Program-made: the position numbers and the translations under genes
The notes under the pieces: generated by a model
What the model was told of the DNA's origin: nothing
The model's database searches: none
Seen by the model: the letters and a program-made list of their open reading frames with translations, nothing else
Part shown: positions 57,342-64,000 of the stretch, in pieces
Layout of the letters: every line of letters starts with the position of its first letter
Position numbering within the stretch: the first letter of the stretch is position 1
Source: Glaciecola sp. HTCC2999
GTDB lineage: Bacteria > Pseudomonadota > Gammaproteobacteria > Enterobacterales > Alteromonadaceae
Direction: 5' to 3'
DNA: 64,000 nucleotides
Assembly (NCBI GenBank): GCA_949498985.1
Contig: CATECQ010000019.1
Coordinates: 1-64,000 of the forward strand

Positions 57342-58496
57342 CTATTTACCATTTGCAAAAGTATGCACTTCAGACGCTTGTACAATATCACCAGTATTGT
57401 TGCCCCATGCATTACGTTGATATGTAATTACCGCAGCAATCTCAGATAGTGTGAGTTGTTTAGCAAATGATTGCATTGCAGTACCCGTTCGACCATTGAG
57501 TAAAATATCAATATGGCCTGCTCGATCGTTAAGTGCTAAGTCGCTACCTTTTATCGCAGGGAATACACCTGGCAAACCCTCACCATTAGGCATGTGACAC
57601 GCAGCACACTTGGCAAGATAGACTTTTTGACCTGTAGTCATTAAATCATCCATACTCATGTTCATCGCTAATAAACGCTCTTCTTCTTCCTTAGCAATTT
57701 GAATCGCAGCAATTTTTTCTGTTTTCCAGGCTTCATAATCTGCAGGATCTTTAGCAATGACCACTATTGGCATGAACCCATGGTCTTTACCACATAATTC
57801 GGCACATTGCCCACGGTAGACACCCGGCTCATTGACATTAGTCCAAGCTTCATTAATAAAACCTGGATTAGCATCTTTTTTAACTGCAAAATCAGGCACC
57901 CACCAAGAATGGATTACGTCGTCTGAAGTAATCAGGAAACGGACTTTTTGACCCGTTGGAATGACAAGTGGACGATCCACTTCTAGTAAGTAATTTTCAC
58001 TTTTAGAAAACTTATTATTAATTTGTTCACGTTGTGTAGCGAGATTAGAAAAATATTCAATATCTGAATCCATATATTTGTAGTGCCATTTCCACTGTGA
58101 ACCAGTAACTAACACGGTCAAATCAGCATCAGATGTGTCTTCCATCGCAATCAATGTATTCGCAGCTGGGACGGCCATCAAAATCAAGATGATAAAAGGT
58201 ACAACGGTCCAAGCAATTTCGACTTTTACACTTTCATGAAAATTGGCAGGTTTAGCTCCACGTGATTTACGATGTAGATACATAGACACAAACATCACGC
58301 CAAATACAACCACCGCGATACCAATACACACCATAAACATCAACATGTGTAAATCATATACCTGAGTGCTGATATCCGTCACACCTTGACGTAAATTAAG
58401 GTCACTTCTTCCATCAGACTCAACTGATTGCGCAAATACCGGTAACGTTAGGCATAAAGTGACAATTGATATCACCATTTTTGTGAGTAGGTTCAC
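57342..58496 (-). CDS. coxB: Cytochrome c oxidase subunit II with C-terminal cytochrome c domain (caa3-type)
   Basis: Subunit II takes electrons from cytochrome c through CuA. I choose GTG 58496 (384 aa) over the track start 58523: GGAGGTG lies 4 nt upstream, and the product then opens with a good signal peptide (MNLLTKMVISIVTLCLTLPV). Two spans follow, then the CuA cupredoxin domain (H196, C231, C235, H239, M242 in RGQCAELCGKDHGFM), then a fused class I cytochrome c with C297-x2-C300-H301 (CAACHMPNGEG). The fused heme domain makes this a caa3-type enzyme. It is the first gene of the structural operon. Confidence 0.96.
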   Translation of the reverse strand: MNLLTKMVISIVTLCLTLPVFAQSVESDGRSDLNLRQGVTDISTQVYDLHMLMFMVCIGIAVVVFGVMFVSMYLHRKSRGAKPANFHESVKVEIAWTVVPFIILILMAVPAANTLIAMEDTSDADLTVLVTGSQWKWHYKYMDSDIEYFSNLATQREQINNKFSKSENYLLEVDRPLVIPTGQKVRFLITSDDVIHSWWVPDFAVKKDANPGFINEAWTNVNEPGVYRGQCAELCGKDHGFMPIVVIAKDPADYEAWKTEKIAAIQIAKEEEERLLAMNMSMDDLMTTGQKVYLAKCAACHMPNGEGLPGVFPAIKGSDLALNDRAGHIDILLNGRTGTAMQSFAKQLTLSEIAAVITYQRNAWGNNTGDIVQASEVHTFANGK

Positions 58497-58621
58497 TAAC
58501 CACCTCCAAGAAAAATTAAACACAGCAAAACATTTGATTTTCTACATATATGTAAATATGTTACGTCAAATGTTAAGCGCAATTACTTTGTATGTGAAAA
58601 ATATGTTAAACAATGTATGAT

Positions 58622-58649
58622 AAATAAACAACTACTTTGTTGTTTATTT
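58622..58649. repeat. Perfect 11-bp AT-rich inverted repeat upstream of coxB
   Basis: AAATAAACAAC-TACTTT-GTTGTTTATTT is an exact dyad. It lies about 125-155 bp before the coxB start, inside the probable leader. There is no T run on the coxB side, so it is not a classic terminator. It could be an operator or an mRNA hairpin. Confidence 0.5.
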
Positions 58650-58724
58650 TCAAATAAATAGCAGAGTTTTTAGAAAGGTTTGTTCAGATAATATTACGCA
58701 CGTATTTTTTATCGTTTATTAGTA

Positions 58725-58738
58725 TTGATCTTTATCAA
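58725..58738. promoter_or_regulatory. FNR/EtrA-type binding site upstream of the cox operon
   Basis: TTGATCTTTATCAA is a perfect match to the FNR/Anr/EtrA consensus TTGAT-N4-ATCAA. It lies about 230 bp before coxB and about 35 bp from a TAATAT that could be the coxB -10. Oxygen-responsive control of an aerobic oxidase is biologically sensible; sign (repression or activation) cannot be decided from spacing. Confidence 0.7.
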
Positions 58739-58761
58739 TAATAAATTTTAAAGTTTCCATA

Positions 58762-58801
58762 AAAAAAGAGTGTGGACACCATTTCGCCCACACTCTTTTT
58801 T
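58762..58801 (-). terminator. Intrinsic terminator of lexA
   Basis: GAGTGTGG-(12 nt)-CCACACTC is an 8-bp GC-containing stem flanked by A6 on the left and T6 on the right, extending the pairing. On the minus strand a T6 run follows, ending lexA about 50 bp after its stop; the T run on the plus strand makes it potentially bidirectional. Confidence 0.9.
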
Positions 58802-58849
58802 AGGAAATGAAGTATGTTTTGCGTATATTAACAAATAAGTTAAACGCAA

Positions 58850-59473
58850 CTACATCCAATCAGCATTCCTTATAACACCGACTGCAATTCCTTCAATATT
58901 AAATGGCTCTTCCGCTAGATCGACTTTGATGGGATCAAAATCCTCGTTCTCTGCATGTAATAGGACATGTTGGCCATTCTTCTCTAAACGTTTTACCGTC
59001 ACATCTTCACCTACTCGTGCCACGACAACCTGCCCGTTGTGAACATCAATAGTGCGATGAACAGCCAACAAATCACCATCCAAGATACCAATGTCTTTCA
59101 TCGACATACCATTTACTCGTAACAAAAAATCGGCTTGTGGATGAAATAAGTTCGGATCTACCTGGTAATGAGACTCAACATGTTCCTGCGCCAATATTGG
59201 CTCCCCCGCAGCGACTCGACCGATTAAAGGTAAGCCCAACTCTTCAGGTGTATCATCTAAAGGAATATTTAACTTAATGCCACGAGAAGTACCCGCTAAA
59301 ATCTCAATCACCCCTTTTCGAGCCAGTGCTTTAAGGTGCTCCTCTGCTGCATTAGGAGATTTAAAGCCTAACTGACGCGCAATCTCTGCACGCGTGGGAG
59401 GCATCCCCGTATCAAGCATAGTGGCTTTGATTAAATCGAGAACTTCTTGTTGTCTGGGAGTTAGTGGACGCAT
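58850..59473 (-). CDS. lexA: LexA repressor
   Basis: LexA represses the SOS regulon and cleaves itself when RecA filaments form on damaged DNA. The 207-aa protein has the winged-helix DNA-binding domain (1-70, [20 protein letters not shown]), the cleavage bond A89-G90 in RVAAGEP, and the catalytic dyad S124 (NGMSMKD) and K161 (VTVKRLE). Two SOS boxes directly upstream indicate autoregulation. It is divergent from plsB. Confidence 0.98.
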   Translation of the reverse strand: MRPLTPRQQEVLDLIKATMLDTGMPPTRAEIARQLGFKSPNAAEEHLKALARKGVIEILAGTSRGIKLNIPLDDTPEELGLPLIGRVAAGEPILAQEHVESHYQVDPNLFHPQADFLLRVNGMSMKDIGILDGDLLAVHRTIDVHNGQVVVARVGEDVTVKRLEKNGQHVLLHAENEDFDPIKVDLAEEPFNIEGIAVGVIRNADWM

Positions 59474-59480
59474 AAACAGC

Positions 59481-59496
59481 CTGTTAATTAATACAG
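59481..59496. promoter_or_regulatory. LexA (SOS) box 1 upstream of lexA
   Basis: CTGTTAATTAATACAG is a full match to CTGT-N8-ACAG. It lies 8 bp upstream of the lexA start codon and is a very probable autoregulatory operator. Confidence 0.93.
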
Positions 59497-59499
59497 TTA

Positions 59500-59515
59500 C
59501 TGTTAGTATATCCAG
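59500..59515. promoter_or_regulatory. LexA (SOS) box 2 upstream of lexA
   Basis: CTGTTAGTATATCCAG matches CTGT-N8-ACAG except for one core base (CCAG). It follows box 1 after three bases, nearly two helical turns between centres. E. coli lexA likewise has two closely spaced operators. Confidence 0.75.
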
Positions 59516-59605
59516 TATTATATAAATTACAACCCCTGATAAATATCCCTAAATACAATTGTCATGTATAATCTGAAAAAAATATCAAAGGATAAATTAC
59601 GGTCC

Positions 59606-62044
59606 ATGTCTTTTTTTAAAAAATGCTTAATTTGGTTACTATATTGGCCTATTCGGATCTTAGTCAAACCTCATACCATCCCTGCAGACGTAACGGGTGA
59701 ACTAGACATTGATCCCGCTCGTCCTATTATGTATCTATTACATACTGATTCTGTAGCAGATCAACTTGCATTAGCTTATTCTGCTAAAAAGTTGGGTCTA
59801 CCAAGCCCATTGTCTCCTGTTAAACTTCAAGATACACAACATCCAGCTTGTCTATTTCTACATTCTCCAAAGCCATTATTTAAGAAAGTTCCGTCAAAAA
59901 CCAAAATTGAAGCTCAATTTACAGCACTTTTTCATGCGCACAGAACACAGCCTGAATTAGATATTCAAATGGTTCCCGTTTTTATTACATGGGGTCGTGC
60001 ACCCGAAAAATCTAAACCTGGATTTTCCGACCTAATCGTTGATGTAGCCTCACCAAGTTGGCTACGCAAATTATTCATTGTATTATTTTTGGGTCGAGAC
60101 AATTTTGTGTCTTATTCACGTTCTGTATCTTCTCAGTTCATGGCTAAACAACACGGTGATGATAAAAAAATTGCACGAAAACTGCTTCGTGTTGCCGCTA
60201 CGCATTTTCAACGTAAACGCCAAGGACTCATTGGTCCAACATTATTAGAGCGCCAGACTCTTCATTCAGCCATTGTAGGTTCCGATTCGGTGAAACTGGC
60301 AATGCGAGATTTAACCCGTACAAAACACGTTTTACCCGAAAAAGCAAAACAAGAGGCACATCAATATCTTGATGAAATTGCAGGTGACTATAGAGAGGGG
60401 TTAATCCGATTTGCTAATCGCATTCTCACACCATTATGGAACAAAATTTATAACGGTATTACGGTTTCAAATGCGGCAAAAGTTCGCGAACTTGCCCGTA
60501 ACGGTCATGAAATTATCTATGTTCCCTGTCATCGCTCTCACATGGATTATCTATTATTAACCTACGTCATTTATCATGAAGGCCTCGTCACTCCGCATAT
60601 TGCTGCGGGGATCAATCTTAATTTTTGGCCTGCTGGCCCTATATTTAGGCGTGCTGGCGCTTTTTTCTTACGTCGAAGTTTTGCAGGCAATAAATTATAC
60701 ACTGCCGTCTTTCGCGAATACTTAGAATTATTATTTAATAAAGGCTATTCTGTTAAATATTACCCTGAAGGTGGACGCTCCAGAACTGGGCGTTTGCTCC
60801 CACCTAAAACCGGTATGTTAGCGATGACAGTTCAGGCTATGACTAAAGGAATAAATCGACCTGTCAGCTTAGTGCCAGTCTATATTGGTTATGAAAATGT
60901 GATGGAAGTGAGCTCATACGTCAAAGAGCTTAAAGGAAAATCTAAGAAAAAAGAATCGCCTTTACAGGTGCTTAGTGCCATCAAAAAGCTGCGCAATTAT
61001 GGTCATGGGTATTTAAACTTTGGTGAGCCGATTCAGTTGAACCAATTTTTAGATCAGCATGCACCTCTTTGGAGCGAGCCGGCCAATGAAAATGACCCCA
61101 CCAAAAAGCCACAATGGCTCACCCCAGCGGTTAATCGTTTAGCGGACGATATTATGTTAGAAATTAACAAATCCGCTGCACTTAACGGCATGGCAATGGT
61201 ATCTCTGTGTTTACTTGCCAGTAAAACCATGACCATGAGTCAAACCGAAATTGAGCAAGCTATTAGTGATTACTTAATATTATTTAGAGAGTTACCTTTC
61301 TCTGATACCATGTCGATTCCAGAAGTTTCTGCCCAAGAATTGGTCCGTGATGCGCTGGCATTGAAACGCCTAGAAATCAAATCAGATAAGTACGGTAGTC
61401 TAGTTTCACCGTTTATGGGTAAAGCTGTTGCGCTGACTTATTATCGTAATAACATCATTCACTTATTTGCCTTACCGAGCTTAATTGCGGCATTAGTTTT
61501 TGCCAAAAACGGGTGTGAAAAAACCTATATTTTATCGACAGTTAAAACAATTTATCCATTGCTACATAGTGAATTATTTATTTATTTTACACTTGAAGAG
61601 GCATTGGAATATACTGAAAAATGCATCAACCAATTGAAATATCAAGGTTTATTACTACAATCGGGCCGCAAAATTGTCCCTCCATCAGCATCTGCCCCAC
61701 AATTTCATAGTGCTTGGTTGCTATCACGAGTTATGCAAGACACTTGGCAGCGTTATGCGGTGGTATTAACAGTATTAGCAAGTAACAAAGGTATTAGCAG
61801 GGGTGAGTTAGAGCGTGAATCACGTAAAGTAGCGGAGCGATTATCGAGCCTATATGGCGTAAGCTCTCCTGAGTTCTCAGATAAGAACGTGTTTGCGACG
61901 TTAGTGAACGGTTTGCGTGATCACCAACTGTTAGAGTCAGATCAAAACGGTGCACTGCATTTAAATGATAACTCTAGTGCGCTACATGATTTAGTCAATG
62001 ATATTGTATGGCCGGAAATAGTGCAGCATTTACAAAAAATCTAG
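59606..62044 (+). CDS. plsB: Glycerol-3-phosphate 1-O-acyltransferase PlsB
   Basis: PlsB makes lysophosphatidate from glycerol-3-phosphate and acyl-ACP/CoA at the inner membrane, the first step of phospholipid synthesis. The 812-aa protein matches E. coli PlsB throughout, with motif I HRSHMD (H309 and D314), IFRRAGAFFLRRSF, the phosphate-binding EGGRSRTGRLL, and VPVYIGYE. I prefer ATG 59606 over the track ATG 59564: homology to PlsB supports the shorter N-terminus, and a TATAAT at 59567-59572 could be the promoter -10, placing the first ATG upstream of the transcript. It is divergent from lexA and convergent with ilvA, with 4 bp between the stops. Confidence 0.95.
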   Translation: MSFFKKCLIWLLYWPIRILVKPHTIPADVTGELDIDPARPIMYLLHTDSVADQLALAYSAKKLGLPSPLSPVKLQDTQHPACLFLHSPKPLFKKVPSKTKIEAQFTALFHAHRTQPELDIQMVPVFITWGRAPEKSKPGFSDLIVDVASPSWLRKLFIVLFLGRDNFVSYSRSVSSQFMAKQHGDDKKIARKLLRVAATHFQRKRQGLIGPTLLERQTLHSAIVGSDSVKLAMRDLTRTKHVLPEKAKQEAHQYLDEIAGDYREGLIRFANRILTPLWNKIYNGITVSNAAKVRELARNGHEIIYVPCHRSHMDYLLLTYVIYHEGLVTPHIAAGINLNFWPAGPIFRRAGAFFLRRSFAGNKLYTAVFREYLELLFNKGYSVKYYPEGGRSRTGRLLPPKTGMLAMTVQAMTKGINRPVSLVPVYIGYENVMEVSSYVKELKGKSKKKESPLQVLSAIKKLRNYGHGYLNFGEPIQLNQFLDQHAPLWSEPANENDPTKKPQWLTPAVNRLADDIMLEINKSAALNGMAMVSLCLLASKTMTMSQTEIEQAISDYLILFRELPFSDTMSIPEVSAQELVRDALALKRLEIKSDKYGSLVSPFMGKAVALTYYRNNIIHLFALPSLIAALVFAKNGCEKTYILSTVKTIYPLLHSELFIYFTLEEALEYTEKCINQLKYQGLLLQSGRKIVPPSASAPQFHSAWLLSRVMQDTWQRYAVVLTVLASNKGISRGELERESRKVAERLSSLYGVSSPEFSDKNVFATLVNGLRDHQLLESDQNGALHLNDNSSALHDLVNDIVWPEIVQHLQKI

Positions 62045-62062
62045 GCAGTTAATCACTGCCTA
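62034..62062 (-). terminator. ilvA terminator overlapping both the ilvA and plsB stop codons
   Basis: TAGGCAGT-TAATC-ACTGCCTA is a perfect 8-bp stem. Read leftward it is followed after two bases by T6 (complement of 62034-62039), which lies in the last plsB codons. The hairpin includes the plsB TAG and the ilvA TAA. No T run follows on the plus strand, so it should serve ilvA. Confidence 0.82.
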
Positions 62063-63587
62063 AGAAAAATTGATAAGCAGCATTTTCAGTATGCTCTTGG
62101 TAAATGTAGCCAAGAGCATTGAGATGCGTTTCAAAATCTGATGATGCACCATCGGGTAAATCAAAGCCAACTAACACTAACCCTTCTGCTGCACCGTGGT
62201 TACGATAATGAAACAATGTAATATCGTAACGCTCACCTAGTGTATTCAAAAAATGCATTAAAGCTCCTGGGTACTCAGGAAACTCAAAACCAAACACACG
62301 TTCCTTAATCGCCACCGGCGGTTTACCTCCGACCATATGTCGGACATGTAACTTGGCTAGTTCATCATTTGATAGATCTATTGCTTCATAACCATTTTGT
62401 GCCAAAGTATTAGTCAGTTCAGCATATTCCTCTAAGCCGCGCTTTAATTTCACACCGACAAACACATAAGCCTGATCTGCATTGGCAAAGCGATAGTTAA
62501 ATTCGGTAATATTAATCCCACCCAACACTTCACAAAAACGCTTAAAAGCACCGGTCACTTCAGGAATTTTCACGGCAAATACGGCTTCCTTACCTTCGCC
62601 TAATTCGCATCGCTCTGATACATAACGCAATGTATGGAAATTAATATTGGCACCACATAATATGCCACCAATATGCTGACCTGTAATCTTATTGGCTTGA
62701 CAGTATTTACGGATAGCCGCTACTGATAAAGCCCCTGCAGGCTCTGCTATTACACGTGTATCATCAAAAATATCTTTTATTGCAGCGCAGATTTCATCAT
62801 TGCTAACCGTCATAACTTCATCGACATATTTTTGACAAAGTCGAAAGGTTTCCTCGCCCATGATCTTAACTGCTACACCATCAGCAAAAATACCGACAGT
62901 CGGTAACATCACCGGCTCTCCAGCCTCTAATGCAGCAGCTAAACACGCAGATTCTGCAGATTCAACAGCAATAATTTTTACCTCTGGCTTCATTTGCTTG
63001 ACATAAACGGCAATACCCGCAGCTAAGCCGCCACCTCCGACTGCAACAAATAAAGTATCTAAATCAGGTTGTTGCTCTAGCATTTCGCGAGCGATAGTGC
63101 CTTGACCTGCTATTACATCAGGGTCGTCAAATGGAGGGATATAAGTTAACCCCTGTTCAGCACATAACTGTTGGGCAAACTGTGAGGCAGTATCAAAACT
63201 AGTACCATGTTGCACAATATTGACCCACTCTCCACCAAAACGACGAACGGCATCAACTTTGATATCCGGTGTGGTTTCTGGCATAACGATCGTGGCATGA
63301 ATTTGCTTTTTCTTAGCGGCATATGCCATACCTTGGGCATGGTTGCCGGCTGAAGCGGCAATCACGCCCTGATCCAATTGTGCTTGAGTTAACTGACAAA
63401 TGCGATTGTAAGCACCACGTAATTTAAATGATTTAACCGGCTGCTGGTCTTCACGTTTCAAATAAATCTGATTACCCAACTCCCCTGACAATCGATTCAT
63501 TAAATCACAATCAGAATTAACCGCTGCCTCATATACTGGCGCGAGTAAAATCCTCTTCAAATATTCATTAGCACTTACATGACTCAT
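62049..63587 (-). CDS. ilvA: Threonine ammonia-lyase, biosynthetic
   Basis: IlvA converts threonine to 2-oxobutanoate, committing it to isoleucine. The 512-aa protein has the PLP domain with the cofactor lysine K55 in SFKLRGAYN, the phosphate-binding glycine loop (VGGGGLAAG), SAGNHAQGMA, and two C-terminal ACT-like regulatory domains (about 325-510), the feedback-regulated biosynthetic form. Length equals that of E. coli IlvA (514 aa). It starts 3 bp after the ilvD stop, so the two genes form an ilvDA operon. Confidence 0.97.
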   Translation of the reverse strand: MSHVSANEYLKRILLAPVYEAAVNSDCDLMNRLSGELGNQIYLKREDQQPVKSFKLRGAYNRICQLTQAQLDQGVIAASAGNHAQGMAYAAKKKQIHATIVMPETTPDIKVDAVRRFGGEWVNIVQHGTSFDTASQFAQQLCAEQGLTYIPPFDDPDVIAGQGTIAREMLEQQPDLDTLFVAVGGGGLAAGIAVYVKQMKPEVKIIAVESAESACLAAALEAGEPVMLPTVGIFADGVAVKIMGEETFRLCQKYVDEVMTVSNDEICAAIKDIFDDTRVIAEPAGALSVAAIRKYCQANKITGQHIGGILCGANINFHTLRYVSERCELGEGKEAVFAVKIPEVTGAFKRFCEVLGGINITEFNYRFANADQAYVFVGVKLKRGLEEYAELTNTLAQNGYEAIDLSNDELAKLHVRHMVGGKPPVAIKERVFGFEFPEYPGALMHFLNTLGERYDITLFHYRNHGAAEGLVLVGFDLPDGASSDFETHLNALGYIYQEHTENAAYQFFLGSD

Positions 63588-63590
63588 AAT

Positions 63591-64000
63591 TTAAATATCT
63601 TCTAATTTTGACTGATCACGCACTGCACCTTTATCTGCGCTGGTTGCTAACATCGCAAACTGACGTAACGCAAGAGATACTTTACGTTCACGATTCACCG
63701 GTTTATATGGACGCTCACGGGCTTCCATTTTTTCGCGACGCACTGCTAGCTCAGCATCTGATAACAATACATCAATCGTACGATTTGGGATATCAATGGC
63801 AATTTGATCGCCCTCTTCAACTAGTGCAATCCCACCACCACTGGCAGCTTCTGGTGAACAGTGACCAATCGAGAGACCAGAAGTCCCTCCAGAGAATCTT
63901 CCATCGGTAATCAAAGCACAATCTTTACCAAGACCTTTAGATTTCAAATAAGACGTCGGATAGAGCATTTCTTGCATACCCGGTCCACCTCGTGGGCCTT
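63591..64000 (-). CDS. ilvD: Dihydroxy-acid dehydratase, C-terminal part (runs off the window)
   Basis: IlvD dehydrates dihydroxy acids in isoleucine and valine synthesis using an Fe-S cluster. The frame is open to the right edge: upstream of the track's Met it continues [20 protein letters not shown], the classical IlvD motif, so 63977 is an internal Met, not a start. About 136 codons of a usual 610 are visible, including [27 protein letters not shown]. ilvA follows after 3 bp. Confidence 0.97.
   Translation of the reverse strand, partial: GPRGGPGMQEMLYPTSYLKSKGLGKDCALITDGRFSGGTSGLSIGHCSPEAASGGGIALVEEGDQIAIDIPNRTIDVLLSDAELAVRREKMEARERPYKPVNRERKVSLALRQFAMLATSADKGAVRDQSKLEDI

Larger units (their letters stand above)
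58497..58849. other. 353-bp non-coding region between coxB and lexA
   Basis: No convincing gene is present. From right to left it holds the lexA terminator (58762-58801), a perfect FNR-type box (58725-58738), a possible coxB -10 (TAATAT on the minus strand at 58696-58691), an 11-bp AT-rich inverted repeat (58622-58649) and the coxB ribosome site (58501-58507). If the -10 is real, the coxB mRNA has a leader of nearly 190 nt. Confidence 0.7.

Noticed and set aside
63591-63977. 128-aa stand-alone ORF at the right end
   Set aside because: It is the C-terminal part of ilvD; the frame stays open to the window edge with the IlvD motif GPRGGPGM.
1-64000. Insertion sequences, prophage, CRISPR arrays, tRNA or rRNA genes
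   Set aside because: I looked for transposase motifs, regular repeats and tRNA-like T-arm sequences and saw none; small or divergent elements could be missed without a search tool.

Overview
The window is a stretch of core chromosome from a Gram-negative gammaproteobacterium. Gene content and order fit a marine-type Alteromonadales relative (Shewanella, Pseudoalteromonas, Alteromonas and allies). The evidence is: prmA-dusB-fis; ompR-envZ; hslR-hslO beside a complete gspC-N cluster followed by yrfG/nudE/cysQ; the yheS-yheT-yheU and yheV group; slyX/fkpA; greB/tex; bioH/comF/nfuA; a caa3-type cytochrome oxidase cluster; lexA/plsB; and ilvD-ilvA. The DNA is AT-rich by eye. I see no insertion sequence, prophage, CRISPR array, rRNA or tRNA gene. 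Placement is inferred from synteny and protein motifs, not from a database search.

Layout. 1-8 kb: a LysR regulator (cut by the left edge and absent from the ORF track) divergent from a large FAD/Fe-S 2-hydroxyacid (D-lactate type) dehydrogenase; a TIGR03643 protein; a 721-aa protein joining a complete FAN1-type VRR-NUC nuclease to a DnaQ-like DEDDh exonuclease, with a LexA-box-like sequence directly in front of its start codon; then a small redox-flavoured cluster (zinc-ribbon protein, flavin-reductase-like protein, small membrane protein, Tat-exported HiPIP). 8-19 kb: S10 carboxypeptidase, prmA, dusB-fis, purH-purD, phosphoribulokinase-like prkB, ompR-envZ, hslR-hslO. 19.6-31 kb: a type II secretion operon, gspC to gspN, mostly translationally coupled, followed by a response-regulator diguanylate cyclase. 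32-41 kb: housekeeping and conserved small genes (yrfG, nudE, cysQ, the coupled yheS-TIGR02444-yheT-yheU operon, yheV, TIGR02647, slyX, fkpA, a GNAT enzyme, greB). 41-49 kb: tex, bioH, comF, an M14 peptidase, nfuA and a polysaccharide deacetylase. 50-58.5 kb: two leftward operons for an aa3/caa3 cytochrome c oxidase and its assembly (coxB-coxA-ctaG-coxC, and surf1-orf-ctaA-ctaB-sco), with a DUF2909 gene reading the opposite way between them. 58.8-64 kb: lexA, plsB, ilvA and the 3' end of ilvD, which runs off the right edge.

Regulation visible in the sequence: two SOS boxes in front of lexA and one near-consensus box in front of the FAN1-exonuclease fusion; a 24-of-25 match to the IscR type 1 consensus in front of nfuA; a perfect FNR/EtrA-type site (TTGAT-N4-ATCAA) upstream of coxB; a stringent-type promoter candidate for dusB-fis; and intrinsic terminators, two of which overlap the stop codons of convergent genes.

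No wholly new multi-gene system stands out. The most promising items are the FAN1-DnaQ fusion with its candidate SOS control, the HiPIP/flavin-reductase/zinc-ribbon cluster, and a membrane-anchored C-x3-C protein in the cox assembly operon that resembles a second Sco-like factor.
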